Assembly: GCF_001540865.1 (NCBI RefSeq)
Contig: NC_033632.1
Span: 12,516,518 to 12,580,517 of the forward strand
Source: Ananas comosus
Lineage: Eukaryota; Streptophyta; Magnoliopsida; Poales; Bromeliaceae
DNA length: 64,000 nucleotides
Reading direction: 5' to 3'
Shown here: one piece after another, positions 45,776 through 60,500 of the stretch
Position numbering within the stretch: the first letter of the stretch is position 1
How the letters are laid out: every line of letters begins with the position of its first letter
Notes under the pieces: model-generated
Database searches by the model: none
Seen by the model: the letters and a program-made list of their open reading frames with translations, nothing else
Told to the model about the DNA's origin: nothing
Made by a program: the position numbers and the translations under genes

Positions 45776-48700
45776 TCATATAGACATAGTCATGGGCAAA
45801 ATCTTCTGCGCAGAAAAAACTTGCGGCCTGATCTGCCAGGAAGTCATTTGTTCAACCTCTTCGGGCACGATGAAAGGCAATGAGATCTCCCTGATCATCA
45901 GATCACCACAGAAGGGGCACTCGCTCGCCACTGCATCATCCAACTGTGACCTTAGCTGCCATGAGTTAAGACAAACAGTGAGAACATGATGGGGTATTAG
46001 CTCCACATGATACAATTACAGGTGCAATGATGCATCATGGTTTTGTAAATTATATTGATACTGACCTTATCAATAGAGGTCGTGCTTGTGACGGGCTCAT
46101 CGTGCCCGCTGACACCTGAACCTTTTTGTGCCTTTGAGACAAGCAAACTAAGCTGCTTCTGAAGGTTTAGAATATATTCAGCCTAAAACAACAATTTGGA
46201 TTAGATCATTGTGATTATTGTTTCCACTTCTACTACCGTGTAGTGATGTGATACAACTAAACAAAATAACATATTATTAAAAAAACATGGATTCAAACAA
46301 GATTAAAAACAAGCAGTCTAGATGGCCATATGTGCGTTGCATAAAACTAAGAAATTAAAAACTAAATATCCTATCAGAGAGAAATATGCAATTGGCATGA
46401 CAATATTTATGAGGAACTGAAACTGTGTCATGACAAAGTGATAAACACTAACAAGAAACAAGAGAGCCACTTGAAAATTTAACAGAGATTGACAAGAGGG
46501 AACTGATTCTTGTAAATGCCTCCAGCCCTCCAGAGATAGATCCCATGTGCATGGCATTGTCTTTTTATTGGAAATGCACAACCAACAAATGACAAGTCAG
46601 CAGCGGAACTTTTTTTTTTTTAAAATCTAGATACTATCTCACAATTTTGTGGTAAAAGACAGTACATGATTAAATTTGTAACTAACTTGACTTTGGCTTG
46701 CGCATCGAGTAACATGAGCTATTAAGCATTGTGCATGAAAGGCATGACCACAAGGAAATATATAGAACGGCGCCATAGATGCCATTGATGTATAACTCCT
46801 TCCAATCTGTTGCAATGCTCCAGCAGTTAATATTTTGCACTCGCAAACCTGTTAAGTCAGTAGGAGGAAAATAAGACATTATACCAAAAAAAGTTGCAAT
46901 ATATGTCTCTGTATTGTGGTGAATGAAGAAGGTTAACTTGCTTGACTAGAATAAGAGGAAAAAAAAAAAAAATCATTCGATAAAATTATAGAGAAGGGAA
47001 GAAAGGGGAGAACCAGTCCCTTTATTATATAATCTAGGGGAAAATGTATAAATAGTCCCTCTACTATCACCCTGTTGCGTCTTGTTCCCTGAACTTCTAA
47101 TCCGAACACTTAGTGCCTAAAACGTCAAAAAAACACAACTAATTTAATGACCATTTTACCCTTCTACCCTAATGACTTGCACATTTTGCTCTACTTCAAA
47201 CATGGTTAAAGGTCAATTTACAATAAAAGTTTGACGTATTTTACCAATCAAAGACTATAAGTGCAATATATATGAAAGTTCAGGGATGAAAGTGTTCCAT
47301 TTGAAAGTACAAGGACCAAGTTACAATACGGCGATAGTACAGCAACCACCAATGCATTTTAGTCCTAAAAGCTACTACAATGTAGTCCTTCCATGCTTCA
47401 CCAGAATAGAATAGTACAACAATCGACTAGGCCAGAACAGAAATTTGGGAGGCCACAAATATGGAATTTAAATTAAGAAGACAAGTTCAAGACTACGTTC
47501 TCTGTTTTCTTTTTCTTTTCTTTTTTCAATCAACCAAAATAAAATGAACGTTGCTACTATTAAGTTCTCTAAAATGAAAAAACTAAAGACCCAATTTAAA
47601 ACTCAACCAACAGGATATCAATCAATATTGAATGATGATATATTGTGTTAATTGAACACAATGCTAGCACATATTAAGTACCTTTTAGAATATAGGTCCT
47701 AGAAAGCAGGAAAAACAATCAGAATAAACATTAATGGACCAGTACCCCACATTCTTCTTCACGATCAATAACAGCATATCTCTGAGCCAAGGCACTAATA
47801 TCACTCCTAATGTTATCAGCTCCGCGTGTGGCATCGTTCATCTCCTGTTTCAGTTTTTCAATCTGATTGTTGTAGTCTTTCAGTGATTTACAGATCTCCT
47901 CCTACATTAAAGAAAAAAAAAAAAACCTCTGCTAAGCCCTTGCAAATAAAAGAAGTTCGTATCTCAGTAACCATACTAGAATGGAAATTGAACTGCAGCA
48001 AAATCTGACCATGAGCTTACAAGAAAAAAAAAAATGAAATAAACTTTGAGGAATATCAAACTTTATGAGACTAACAAGGCTAAATTACATAAAATTTCCC
48101 TGTCAATATTCGCTTTTTCACTTTCCCCCCTGTCATTCAAAAATCTACATTTTACCCCCTTGAAAAATGAAAAATGTTCACAAGAGGGTACGGTGTCACA
48201 AAATGACCAAATTACCCAATATTGCTCATTCCGGTAGCGGAGGAGGGCGAGGCCGTGTGTCTAGACATGGATAGAGAGGTGGGAGAGGGCGAGGCGGCAG
48301 AGGGCATGTGTGTGGGCATAGATGAGGGTTTCAGAGGTATTTTGGGTATAAAAAATAAAATATAAATGGAACCCTAATTAAACACTGACGACAGTGGCCG
48401 AAGTGAACATTTTTCATTTTTCAAGGGGACAAAGTGTAGATTTTTGAATGACAAGGAGAAAAAGTGAAAAAGCGGGTATTGAAAGAGGATTTCCTGTAAT
48501 TTAGCCGACTAACAATTATAAAACACATTGTCAAGTATGATTAAATAGACTAAAAATATTTCTAGGAATCACTCAATTGGTTCGAGCTGAAAAAACCATC
48601 ATATCATTACTTCCATGGACGTGAATTTGTAATATCCTTCTTCTCCAAAGAATATTCACCATAAAATTATAATGCCCTTAATCAATTGAAACATGCAAGC

Positions 48701-51700
48701 TTTGTGATTTGGCAAAACCAAACAACAAGCAGAGAAAATTTCTTCTCTTGCATTTACAGAATTCAATGATAGAATAACTCTTAAATTCTTTATTTAATGT
48801 CTATTTACTCGTGATTATGGTTTTGATTCAAGAAAGGTCATTCCTTCAGTCATACATGAAAATGTGAGATTCTATAACAAGCATAATCCCAATCAACTTG
48901 CAAAGCATTACTAGCTCAATTGAATGCCTCGATCAAGTAACACCTTAAGGCCTCCAACCTCATCACATCCAGAAGACAAACCCAGTCAATAAAAGAAAGT
49001 GTGCTGAGAAAAGAATGAGCCTTTAAAGTGGCAGATTACCTACACAGATTTAAAAGCTTTGACTCTAAAAAATAAAATTATGCAATCTGACTTTCCAACA
49101 AGAGACAATCATAATGATAAAAATAATGAATGAAATTTAACAAAGAGATCATACTTTGAAGTCATCAATTAGCACAAAGTCTGGAAAGAATGGCAGGATG
49201 TCCTCAATCTTCAGGAGTTCTCCAGTCTCTGCTAGAAACGCAATAGCTTTCCTTATATTCTCCCTCTTAAAGCCTTTCTCTTGCTCAATGACATGTTTTG
49301 CGACCATAAGCCATAGTTTTTTCCTTTTGTCTTCATCATCTTCAACCTTGTCTGCTTCTGCCTTGGCAAGTTCTGGGTCTACCTAGAAAAAATAATTTCT
49401 AATTCATTGTAATAAAATTGAGAACATGCTGTTGAAATAATTACTTGAATCTTCATCTGAAATGGAAATACAAATTGAATCATAGAAGGAAATTATAAAA
49501 AAAACACTACCTTAAGCATCTGCTAATACATTTGTAACAAGCAGCATAAAAAATGTGTACACGACAATTTAACAATGTAAAGGCCTAAAATTGGTGAGGC
49601 ATCAATACTGTATATTCCAAAACAATACAACAACTAGCACTATGAAATGTATGCGACCGAGGTAACTTGTAAAATTATATAGTCAAAGAATCATCTAGAA
49701 GGAACTGGCCGTTGATGAATCATACAAAACTCTGGTGTGTCCATTTTTATCAATCAACTTGCTCTTTTTCTTAATGCATTAAATAAGGTGATGCAACAGA
49801 TGTTGTAGGTGAAGCCGATTAACATGATATGTTGATTGAAGCAGGTGAAGCAAAGGATACTATCTAAAAATTCCCTCTTTCCACCATAATTATTTAAAAA
49901 CTGCATTCTGAAACAATACCTCAATAAGACTTAAAAAGAGCTCACAGTTAAAGAAACAAAATGCCAACGAAAGTCATCCTGTCCAAATAGAAGTAAATAG
50001 TAATCCTACAAATGCCCCCACTGAGACACTCCAGATTCAAAACTTACTCCTAGAGGACATGGCTTAATATGGGACGACATAATTCTATGAGACATTTACA
50101 GAAGGTGAGAAAATAGAAACAATAAGAAATCACAGATCATACAAGTTTGAGGACAAAAAAGCTACACAGCTGAATTTCCCAGACTCACAAGCAGTGGTGC
50201 ACTTATCATAGGTTTATTGCAATCAAAAAGCTAGAACACATTTAACCTGATGAAGTAGATTGTAATAGCAAAGAAATTTGCGAATACCAAGCATCTAAAT
50301 AAAGTATATAAGAAAAGGCTGTATAATTTAATCAACAGAGGATTACACTGACGAAAGAAAAGCAATAGAAAACCTTACCTGCAATGCAAGAGCCACAGCT
50401 TCTTCATGCATGGACATCATGCTGTAGATGCAAACACAAGAACGCATTCTCTTTTCCTTGAGGCATAGCCGCAATGCATATTTGGGATCATAAAAGAAAT
50501 CGGGACCATTTGTTTGTCCTTTCCCAAACTTGGAATCCAAAAATTGTAGGAGCTGAGTCTCATCCTCCTGGATACGATATCACGAGATAATATCCATTAG
50601 TTCCAAAACCCACTCCAAAGCACAAAAGAGACATCAAAATGCTTTGCTATATGATTCTGAATTTGATCACATAACTTCTTTCATTGCATCACAAAGCGTA
50701 TCTTGTATGTGCCTATGAAGGCATATTGTTGATTGCCGTGATACATAAGGATTAAGGAGGGTGAGAAAATTTAAGCTATATATGATGTATGAGATTTTTT
50801 GTTTAATACACTTGATAAAGCATTAAGTTAAACGACAACTACATGATGCAAGATTATGTCTCTGGTTAGATACTTTAGATATATCCTAAGAAATTTTTAA
50901 TGAACTTTTATATCCTCAGGAGTCCTGAAAGTCATCTGCTTCTGAAACTTGTACACATTGGTTCAGAGAAAGGACAAAATAGAAAGGCAGATACACTACT
51001 AGCCATAAGGTTAATAAGTTTCCTGTTTTATTCTGCCTAAAGTTCCTGTTTTATTCTATCTGAGCCTTATTCCTTCACCTATATGTTTGAAAGCAATGAT
51101 AAGCAGAGATATTCTTTTCATTTCTCTGTTCAGTAAGCAAGCAGTAAGAAGCAATTAGTTCATGATAGTCATTATTGATTCATTAGGATTTTTTTTTTTT
51201 CTTTGGACTCTTGAGGTACTTCAAAATTTCCAGACTAAAAAATAAAACTTCAGAGGACTTTATATCTCTCTGACATTTTCAAGAAACTCTGACTTTCCCA
51301 GTAAGGGTCCAAGTTTCTCAGTTAAAAGCTCGTCTCTTACATACAGATCCACCCTGCCATCAACTGTCAACTCTAAGTAATGAAAATTTATTCTTGGATG
51401 AAAAGAACCATTTTATCGTCATCTTCCACCTCTCTTCCATTCCTCACTTTGATCATCTTATGAAAGGACTGTACTTCTGAAAAATAATAAAACCTACCAA
51501 CTATTAACTAAAATGTTTAATTCCACTCCTAATAGAAACTTAAATTTGCCAGAGATGTGCTACTCAAGATGCTTCAGCTTCACAGCTAGTGCACAAATAC
51601 ATCGATAGCCAATGTGACCACGCTCAATAAATTACAAATTGTCACGAGTTCAGTCAAAGATAAAAGAGTCAGGAAGAAAAGGAAACAAAAAAAAGAAGCG

Positions 51701-52945
51701 GTCCTCCATCATAAGGAATAGAATGATGTCAAACAAGAAACTAATAATAAGGCGAACCTGCTTGGCATATAAGGAAAGCAACAAATTATGCACTCCAGGA
51801 TCTTCATTATGCAATTTCTTCACACAGAACTCCAAGTACTTAATGACCTCATGTGTCTCATTCCTGTAACCACAAAGTCAATAAGTCATTCTATTTCAAA
51901 AAAGGCTTGGTTACATCATACACTATCAAGGTGCACAAATGACAAAAAAACTAACTTTTGCAGGCCACAGTAAAATTCACTTTCAATAGTGCAAGATAGA
52001 AAAACCAAATTAATTTCATATTAGATCATTAGTCCTAGTGGGAGTAGAACAGGTTAGGAACAACTCAGCTTGCTTTCACATCCAAAATGTATGATGTGCT
52101 GGGGTAAAATGAGAGGAGATCTGGGCAAAATCCTTCAAGGACGTACGATAGGGAAGATAAATTAAGAAACTACATAGCTATTATACATTGCCAAAGAAAA
52201 TAATTAATAAAAAACAAATTATAACCAGCAAAAAAAAATGTTAGTAATACTTTCCAAATGATGCCTGAGCAATACATGTTCTACTATAGGCAAAATACGT
52301 AAGATTGCATCGGTTGACATTGGAAATATTCTAAAAGCAATAGGAAAGAAACAAATTGGAGACATGAATAATGTTTGAACAATTGATACTTGGCATGTGG
52401 TTCACTTGCATAACGCATCATTGCTGCAATAAGTTTCCTGGGGTTCAAGTTGCCTGTATTCATCCATGATTCCACAGTCTCGTAAGCATCAAGACTAATC
52501 AAATCAGGGGCAAATTTATACTGCAAGAAATATGATAAACAATCAATGAAACAATTGTTTACAGTATATATCAGAATATTTACAAAATGAAAACCCAAGA
52601 AATTAGTTGATTCTGTATTTGCATGTTTGAGAAAATTAAAGACAAACTAAATCAATGGAACAAAATTTTGTACCTGAAGATCGATAGGTACATTCCGTCT
52701 CTGAAGGACTTCCAATGCTTTCTTTGCTTCTCCTTGCTAAATACAACAATAAAACCTATTAAACATCTGCTCACATCTAGAAGCATTCTAGTCATTATAA
52801 TCAGTAGCTTCTATCTTCAAGATTTCCAGCCCTAAGCAACCATTCTAATAAAGCCATCATTATAATCAGTAGCTTCTATCTTCAAGATTTCAGCCCTAAG
52901 CAACCATTCTAATAAAGCCAGGTAGAATCACTGAGCATATCTATC

Positions 52946-52986
<41 letters not shown>

Positions 52987-54532
52987 TCCGGCTACTATAC
53001 TCTAATGAGTACGATCGCCCTCGTATTCATAAGTTGTTTTCGATAATAGGGCTTCCGAATCGACTATCCACACCGTTAAACGTTATCTAGAGCATTTAAA
53101 ACGTGTAGAAATCAAATTTTATAATTTTTCGACATCATTTACCTTACAATCAAAAGGTCACAAAATTGACAATTTTTAACGGCCGGTATGGGATATTTGC
53201 TAGTTTAACGGTGTAAAAGAATCGAAATCGGTAGAATTTTTGATAGAAAATTCTATTCACTACATAGATAAAGATTAATAACTCCGATCTTAAATTGAAG
53301 GATCCGATCATCCATTTTTAAGACGTCATTCGATTTTGACCGTTCATTTTATACCCGCTTGATGAACTTTATTATGATTAAGAAAAATTACGAAATTTAT
53401 TTTCTAGAAGTTTCAAATACTCTAGATCATATTTAACAGAGTGGATCGTCGATTCGGAAGCCCCATCATCAAAAACAACTTATAAATACGAAGGGCTCTA
53501 TACTCATAAGAGTATAGTAGCTCTAGCCTATATATCATATCTACAAGGTGAGGTTTTCATATTGATATAAGAGAACATATATAACTTTCCAATAACAGAA
53601 CACATAGCTTCACAGTAACAGAACATATAATTTTTTACAGTAATATACATGCTAATCATTCTGAATCGAGAAAAGATGTACGAATGCATGCATTTATGGA
53701 GTATGTATGAACAAAAGCATTTAAGTATCTTTAGAATCCAATTCCCAAATAACTACATTGCAAACCTTTATCGCCATTTTTTTCCGGCAAGTGAACCTTT
53801 CTTCCCTCTGATGACTCTCAGAGTGAGGGCATGAGATAATCACCTCTGGCTGTCACGGACAATTAAACGCTGGAAAACAAGTCAAAATAGTCATTAGCAT
53901 AATCAGCATCTGTGGGCAGCTCATAGCGACACATCGGGCATGTGTTCCGAATCTTAAGCCACGGCAAGATGCACTCCCCGTGGTAATAATGAGAACACGG
54001 CAGCAGCGTCGCCCATTCGCCTAAAGAAATCTCGTCGTCGCAGACCACGCAAAGCATGTCGTCGTCCGCCTCCCCACGATCCTCAGCCACGAGAAGGACC
54101 GAAGGGAGGCGCTCAACTACCAACTTACAAGCCGCCCGTCGGCTTCCACTTATAGGTACGTCATCATCACTCCGAAGAGCGAATGTGAGTCTCCGAAGCT
54201 CAAGAGCAAGCAGTGATAAATAAGCACTGTCTAGGTCTTCTTCTCCTCGCGTCGACTCCAACTCTGAGGCCGAATCATCAAAAAGCCGTACGATATTTTG
54301 ATCCGGAAGATCTACATTGGCTGGTTCTTCTCTCTGTGGTGATTCTGAACCCAACTCCGATTCCTCCATGTCAGTGTTGAAAATCGTACTGATCACATCC
54401 CCCCACTCGTCTAAACGGGCATCGATCTCGGCCTGCTCCGAATCCTCCTCCTCATCTGACATGGTAGGCTCAACCTCTGATTCGCAATTTGAATCTGAGT
54501 CAAACCCGATGATCTGTCTCATCGGGCACTCN

Positions 54533-54569
<37 letters not shown>

Positions 54570-57500
54570 ATCAATTTTTAATGAAAAAGCAACTGAAATA
54601 TTTGCAACTAAATAGTATGACATTTTTCTAGAAGTATTACTCAAGATCATGTCATACCTGAATGTAGTGATGGACCACAATTTCATACTTTTCTTTCAAA
54701 CCAGCAAAATAAACCAGCTCTTCAACTCTCCCGTAACTAAAAGAATTTGTTAAGGTAAGTGGGTTGTTTTCTGCAACCTTGTCCTCACAATTATTATAAG
54801 AGAGAGAGAGAGAGTCTTTCTTCTATCAAAACAAGTAGCATAACATACAAAAGAAAACTAATGTAACAGATTAAATCTCCGAGGAACTATTCATACAGAA
54901 AGCCCTCTATGTGAAGAAACTATATCACCAGCCACAATGTATGAAATCCTCAAAATGCATTGATGACTACACAAGGATATCACACTTGACATCTCAAGCC
55001 ATAATAATCACTAGTCACTACCACTATTCATTTAGGAAGCCACATTAAGTAAAATAGACTAGTGGCTGTGGTGAATGACTGTATGAAATCCTCAAGATGC
55101 TACATTGATGACTAGACAAGGATCTCATACTTGACATCGCAAGTCGTAACAGTCACTACCTGTAGATTTGTGCCGATTGGCAAAAAATAGCGAGTCCAAC
55201 TGCAATGGCAAAAATCTATGTCACATCTAGCAGGGCATAACTCTACTAATTTTCAAACGGTAGTAAACGGTTAGTAAAGAACAAACAGCCATTAATGGGC
55301 ACAAAGCCCATGCTTGTGATATTTGGTGATATAAGAGATTGATAATGAGGAAGAACACACAAAAAAGAAAATATAATGCAAATAGGAAAAGAAACCTCTA
55401 AAGCTAAAAGAAAGACGTGTAATCTCCTCGTATTTACTATCGATTTTCTACTCACCATTGTATATTGGTGCAATGATAAATTTTCTTAGAATTATGAAAA
55501 TTAAAAGGATAATATATAGTAAAACCTGCATTTCCTATGGATTTCATGATTTCATCTGCTGAAAGCACAGTCACTGCATGTACAATACCGGTGGAATATC
55601 AGCAGGGTATGGTAGGTATTGACAGCACCACCAGACCACCAATTTAAATTGGTTTACGATACTTCTTAACGTTCATCTTACAAAACTATTCCATGAAAAG
55701 AAACCTCTCTACAATTTAATGATAAAAAAGTTAATAAAAGGATACATGCCAGCAGAAGAATTGGTGTACTGCAATACATTTCATGGCAAGTATCATGCTG
55801 GCATTACAGGATGCAAAAGCTTGCTACTTCAATCTAACGACATAGATTAAACCACATTGTTTGTAGCCGGTAAGTAAAAATAAACTAAAATCAGTGCTGG
55901 ATCAGACTACCTATCTGCAAATCATGTAATGCATTTGAACACAATTGTACCTCTCAAGTAACCTCATTGTTGTTGCCTCATCCAATACATCCTTGCTGTC
56001 ACTAAGAAAAGCTCGAAATTCTTTTACAAAAGAATGGTACTCTAACATACCCTGATCTGACACTGTATTAGCTATCTTGCTCGTGTCATCTTCCAACAAA
56101 AGGCGATTAATCTACAAAAGAGAACCAGCAATTACAACCTAGTGACATGCCATGCTTTAGTTGTGGCATGTATTAAAAGCATCACAATACAAGCAATTAA
56201 ATTCCAGCGGAAAATCGAAGCCATTTGATAACAATTCTTTGTTTAATAATCATTTGACATATTCCAGTATTTTGTAGATTAGGTGGTTAATCAAGAAAAA
56301 GCGAACAGAGAAAAGTTTTAACTCCTTGGGCATCTCTCAGTAAAAGAAGTAGAGTTTGACACTGCTTGTCTTTAGCAGCGCCTCAACTAGACAAGACTGT
56401 TAACTAACAGTTTTCCTGGTCTCCGTTTGGGATTGCAGGAAGAATGCATTATGTGCAAAGAGAGAGTCCAATAGGAAATAGTTTGTTTCCTTTTGTAAGT
56501 GCCCAGTGGCGGTAGGTAGGCCTCAATACCTAGGCCCAATAGATACTTATTGTCTAGAAATGGTATAATTGTATAATGCACTAAATACGCATGTAAACTG
56601 TTAAGAAAATTGACCAGAAGGGCAACCTTGTCCAAGTATAGTTTTGTGGGCCATGTGGAGATCATTGTGATTTGGGATTTATCATCCTTCATGAGATTAT
56701 CAAGCTTTCTTAATAAGAAAGTCCTAAGAGCATCCTGCATAATAGAGACAAACGTTTGACATAATTCGATCAAATTTTAAAACGGAAAAACTATTATACA
56801 TAAAAGAATCTGAAAATACAATTATCTTAAAGTAAAATAGAGATCCCAAAAGCATTTGACTGTACATTGGCCAACTTACGGCAAGCATCAGAGAAATTGA
56901 AAGAAAGGTATTAACTAGTAGGGGAAATGAACATCATTATGAGCGATTATCATCATCCAAAAGTTCTTCCAACAAGAAAGAGTTGGCTAGAGCACATTTC
57001 AACATTTATAAGACTCGATTTGAAGAAAAAAAAGGGAAAATGATCAGCACGGAAAATATAGCATGCACTGTAGGAAGATGTATCGGTTTAAAAACACTTT
57101 GGATTTAAGAATTATATTCCATATCACATAAAGTATGATCATAAGAGTTGTTCGGCCATAGAGGATCAGTTGTCCCAAGCTAAATGACTGCAAATTTATG
57201 TGACTCAAAGAACTTGACATCTAAAAGTGGCCATCATGATGCCATTGCAAGCCTGCATGGATGAAATAGAAGTGAAATTGATAATGATAGAGGTAGAAAC
57301 TGGTATACAGCCAACTTTTATACCTTTGAAGTCGTGTTTCATAGAAGACAAAAGATTTGACCAAAAAGGCAACAACAGGCAACAGGGAGGGAAAAAAATA
57401 TATACATCCAGACCTAGAAGTTACCACAATAAAGGAGTTCGAACAAGTATCGAAGAACCACCGAGTGAGTAAGCACCAGACATCAAAGGTCAGAATCTAC

Positions 57501-60500
57501 AAGTCTAGTATCACAACAACAATGCAGATACTACTGACCAACCCAAGGCAGGTGGTACATAATGTCTGTGAAATATTGTAAAGGGAAAGAGGGTTATGCA
57601 TCCTCGTTATCGCAGGTTCACATTTGCAATGGACACAAGCAGTGACATGACCACATCACATGAATGACAGAGGTACTTTAATCAACATAGTTCCATCATA
57701 ACATAAGCTTATCTACCTTGTAAACATTGTAGCTCTGCCTAAGTACACACTACAGTTTCACAGAAGAAAAACAAACAAAACTGTTAACATTCAAAACACA
57801 AAAGTTGCCTACATTAATGAGTATTATTTCAAACCAACTCGAGTTGCAACAACCGCGCCCGCAAACCCCCACCCCACCCCACACCACAAAAAAAAAATAA
57901 TAATAATAATAATCCCCATGAATAGAGATAATACATTGTACCATAAAATACAATTCTGAACTCATATACATCCATGCAATGCAGTGCTGCAATCCTAGGT
58001 TAAAAAAACTCTAGAAACATAACAGAAATGCTTATTCTTGTTACCTGCTCACCTATGGTGATGAACTTTAGGCTGATCTCCTCAAATGACAAGACGTAGT
58101 TTATCTGAAAAAGGAACACTATAATGAGTACCTATTTCATATATGAATGATAGGGAACATTTCACCTCTCCATATAATCTACTTTTAATGTCTAAATCTC
58201 ATCTAACATATAATGGGTATTTACAATGATAAACTTGCAACATGAAGTGGAATCACAGAGTGAACTGCTCACCCAAGAACAAAAGAAAGAAATAACAGAA
58301 AAGCAATGCTCAAGCCTGTTTTTCTTTTCTTTCCTTTTTTTTATTTGAAGTTATTGAAGTCATTAAATAGTAGCCTTAATGTACTAATTTATTTAGGACG
58401 GAAAGAAACTAAAGACAAAAGGAAATAAGACCCCAAACTGAAAATTTTGTCACAGTGAATAAGGGGCTGTTTAATTCGTCTGAAAAGTGTGGAAAATTTT
58501 TTACCAAGAAAATAGTTTTCTATGAAAGACTTCTTATTCAATTTTCCACACGTTTGGTTCTAAAGAAAACTAGCTTTTTCGGAAAGCAATTTTCCAAATT
58601 TTATGGAAAACTAGTATTTTCATTTTCCTAAAAAGAATTCAAAAATTGAAAACATTCGTTTTCCATGAAATTTGAAAAACAGCTTTCCAAAAATATTAGT
58701 TTTCCTTATAATCAAATGGGCGGAAAACTGAAAAAGAAGTTTTCCATAGAAAACTCTTTTCTTCAAAAACTTTTTTCCACACTTCTTTGAGGAACCAAAC
58801 AGACCCTAAAGGTTGCAAAATATGCAACACGCTTTATTGAAGCTGACAGTAAATTTCTCTAACATGTAGAGTGGTAAAAGAGGCAAGGAACCAGGCAGTC
58901 ATGCCCAGAAAAAAACAGGCTTCACTCTCCACATGCATTACTCTACATGCAACACATTTATCTAGATCACGAGCACAGAACAGAAAATTGGGGATGTATG
59001 CAAATCACATACACATATGTATGTAACACTACGCTACACTTTTTATTCTTTTCCAATAACATAATCATTTATCACAGAAAAGTACATTAGCTCAGGTAAA
59101 GATCAATTATAGGACAAATTAAACTAGTACTTTATTTAAAGCAAAAAAAAAAAGGTCAGCATCCCAATGTGCGATGTCAATAACTGTTTAAAAGAGGCAT
59201 CAATAGGAAGAAGAGATGAAATATAATTACTTAAGGTCTCACCTTCGCATAGAATGATGCTGCTCTGTAGTAATCTTTTGATGAAAAGGCAAGGTCAGCC
59301 TGCAATGAAAACTGATTTATGTACATTTTCCCAATAGATAAACCATATAATAATGGTACTGCATGTTACCTGCACTAAATATACTTGGTCCCTCTGGGAA
59401 GGACTGTGACAATGGGATAGAGCAGATGCATATTCCTTCATATCCAGGTACACTTGCCACATGTCTCGGCCCTCATCACGGACAGACACCTAATATACAG
59501 ATGACCTCATCAAACAACATCCTTAAGCAGATAAATGAAGATAAAATTACAAGAAAATAGCATGCAAATGGAACCAAACCTGGAAGATAGAATTTTCATC
59601 ATAAGCATAAAATAATCCAGCAGTGGCATCGCTACACAATCCAATGATTCCTTTGGACGAATCTGAGTTATGGTCAAATGTAAGTTCCTCGACGACCTGC
59701 TGGCTGATTCTGTTAACAACCTGCAAAAAAGGGTAAACAATTTGAAGGCATTTGTCTGGTGAGAACAGACCAATTCATTCCTTCAAAATATGCGATGCAT
59801 GCAGATGAAAGAAGATTGCAAAGACAAGCAACTATTGGGTAAAGAGTCATTCATCTAAAGTAGCACCTCTAAACCAATGGTAGACCAGCAACTCCTAGCT
59901 AGTGTGCCTCTAATGAGAAGCCCCTTATTTCAATTGTCATAGACAAAAACAAACTTCGTTAACTGATATGCTATTTTGAAGTACATTTAGGTATCACAAC
60001 TAGAAGTGCAGAACTATAATCATGCTAGTTGCAATGGCTCCTGCAAGGCTGCAACGCATTTTATATTGGTTCAATAAGAATGAATCATACCAATTTGCAT
60101 TGAAAAAGTAATCCATTCCCAACTTGTTCCTCTCGAACCAATTATGTTGTCTACATAATTTCCTTTCTCCAAACAATTAGAATGCAAAGGCTAATATTTT
60201 CCGTCAAACAAGAAATCTACAGCAAAATCCTAGAGGAATAAGACCTCCCATACAATGAGTACCACATTGAAAACTGCAGAAAGATACAGATTATGTGCGT
60301 TCCTCTATTCATTCAAGAATACTGTTCTCATTTGCGAGTGCTTTATAATTAGTCTAATATTAGAGAGTTGGCACAACAGTTCGTGGTTGGTTAAGCTTTT
60401 GTTTTAAAATTTACCATAGATCGAGTAACCACCTGTATGCTCAAGAAGATATGACCAAATTACTGCAAAAATTGGCATCAAGTAATGGTTGTTCCCAGCT

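Noticed and set aside
46682..46879. 65-residue ORF on the minus strand
   Set aside because: It is the wrong frame over the VPS18 RING exon 46687-46848.
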